Origin: a virus
DNA: 32,573 nucleotides
Reading direction: 5' to 3' (one strand)
Virus record (IMG/VR): IMGVR_UViG_3300037245_000905
Coordinates: 1 to 32,573 of that record
Shown here: positions 32,529-32,573 of the stretch, in pieces
Layout: each line of letters opens with the position of its first letter
How positions within the stretch are numbered: the stretch's first letter is position 1
Position numbers and translations under genes: made by a program
The notes under the pieces: generated by a model
The model's database searches: none
Seen by the model: the letters and a program-made list of their open reading frames with translations, nothing else
Told to the model about the DNA's origin: nothing

Positions 32529-32573
32529 TAGTACCCTTTCAGTCTCCAAAAATCATAACCGCCAGCAGCACAA
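32528..32573 (-). CDS. C-terminal end of an unknown protein (5' end outside window)
   Basis: Only the last 14 residues are visible (CAAGGYDFWRLKGY, then TAA). The stop overlaps the next start as TAATG, the usual junction here, which is the reason to accept it. Nothing can be said about function. Confidence 0.42.
   Translation of the reverse strand, partial: CAAGGYDFWRLKGY

Noticed and set aside
32528-32573. Endolysin identity for the partial gene at the right edge
   Set aside because: Only 14 residues are visible and they carry no catalytic motif.
1-32573. CRISPR array, insertion sequence or integrase
   Set aside because: No regularly spaced repeats, no transposase or integrase reading frame and no terminal inverted repeats were seen.

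Overview
The window looks like part of a tailed double-stranded DNA phage or prophage genome (Caudoviricetes). The short-tail (podovirus-like) assignment rests on an identifiable order of small terminase candidate, large terminase, portal, scaffold, capsid, adaptor and hub/stabilisation protein, with no recognisable tape-measure, tail-tube or sheath gene. The genes are tightly packed, with many TAATG or ATGA stop/start overlaps. The host cannot be read directly. One small helix-turn-helix protein (4265-4477) resembles the DUF1580 family known mainly from Planctomycetes, which is only a weak pointer. No integrase, DNA polymerase, RNA polymerase or clear endolysin is visible.

Left arm (1-5.5 kb, + strand): the C-terminal end of an acidic/Ala-rich protein, a hairpin, a large primase-helicase with a zinc motif, a Toprim-like segment and an SF3 helicase domain, then about eleven small overlapping genes. 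Most of these are unknown. They include a membrane-anchored protein, a possible twin-arginine signal protein that overlaps the HTH gene out of frame, a pair of related small coiled-coil proteins, and a membrane protein at the end. The strand switch at about 5.5 kb joins this gene tail-to-tail with a small XhlA/holin-like gene.

Right arm (32.6 to 5.5 kb, all - strand, described in the direction of transcription): end of an unknown gene, a small unknown gene, a tRNA-His-like gene, a group of small genes including a 40-residue membrane protein and a zinc-metallopeptidase-like protein, a NinG-like protein, small and large terminase, portal, a lysine-rich protein, a zinc-ribbon protein, scaffold, major capsid protein, a capsid-associated protein, a small unknown, the head-tail adaptor, a beta-rich structural protein, then a mosaic tail region: two fibronectin-like proteins, a 78-residue N-terminal fragment of a hub protein, the hub body, a low-complexity protein, a long fiber, two small/medium virion proteins, and a 1297-residue putative internal or ejection protein. 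Rho-independent terminators lie between some late genes (30.4, 22.1 and 18.8 kb), so expression is probably graded.

The most interesting part is 12-20.7 kb. Three tail proteins carry what look like inserted or shuffled beta domains. The adaptor has two copies of a 72-residue domain. The fiber has a jelly-roll-like domain inside a common shaft motif. The hub protein appears split into pieces, and two fibronectin-type proteins both end in a peptide copied from the N-terminus of the hub. The DNA of that peptide also carries the ribosome binding site and start codon of the next gene, forming a repeated gene-boundary cassette. A second point of interest is a repeated leader box (TTAACCCTTGTTGAGAG-like) in front of several late genes; in one case it can be hidden by pairing with an upstream inverted copy.
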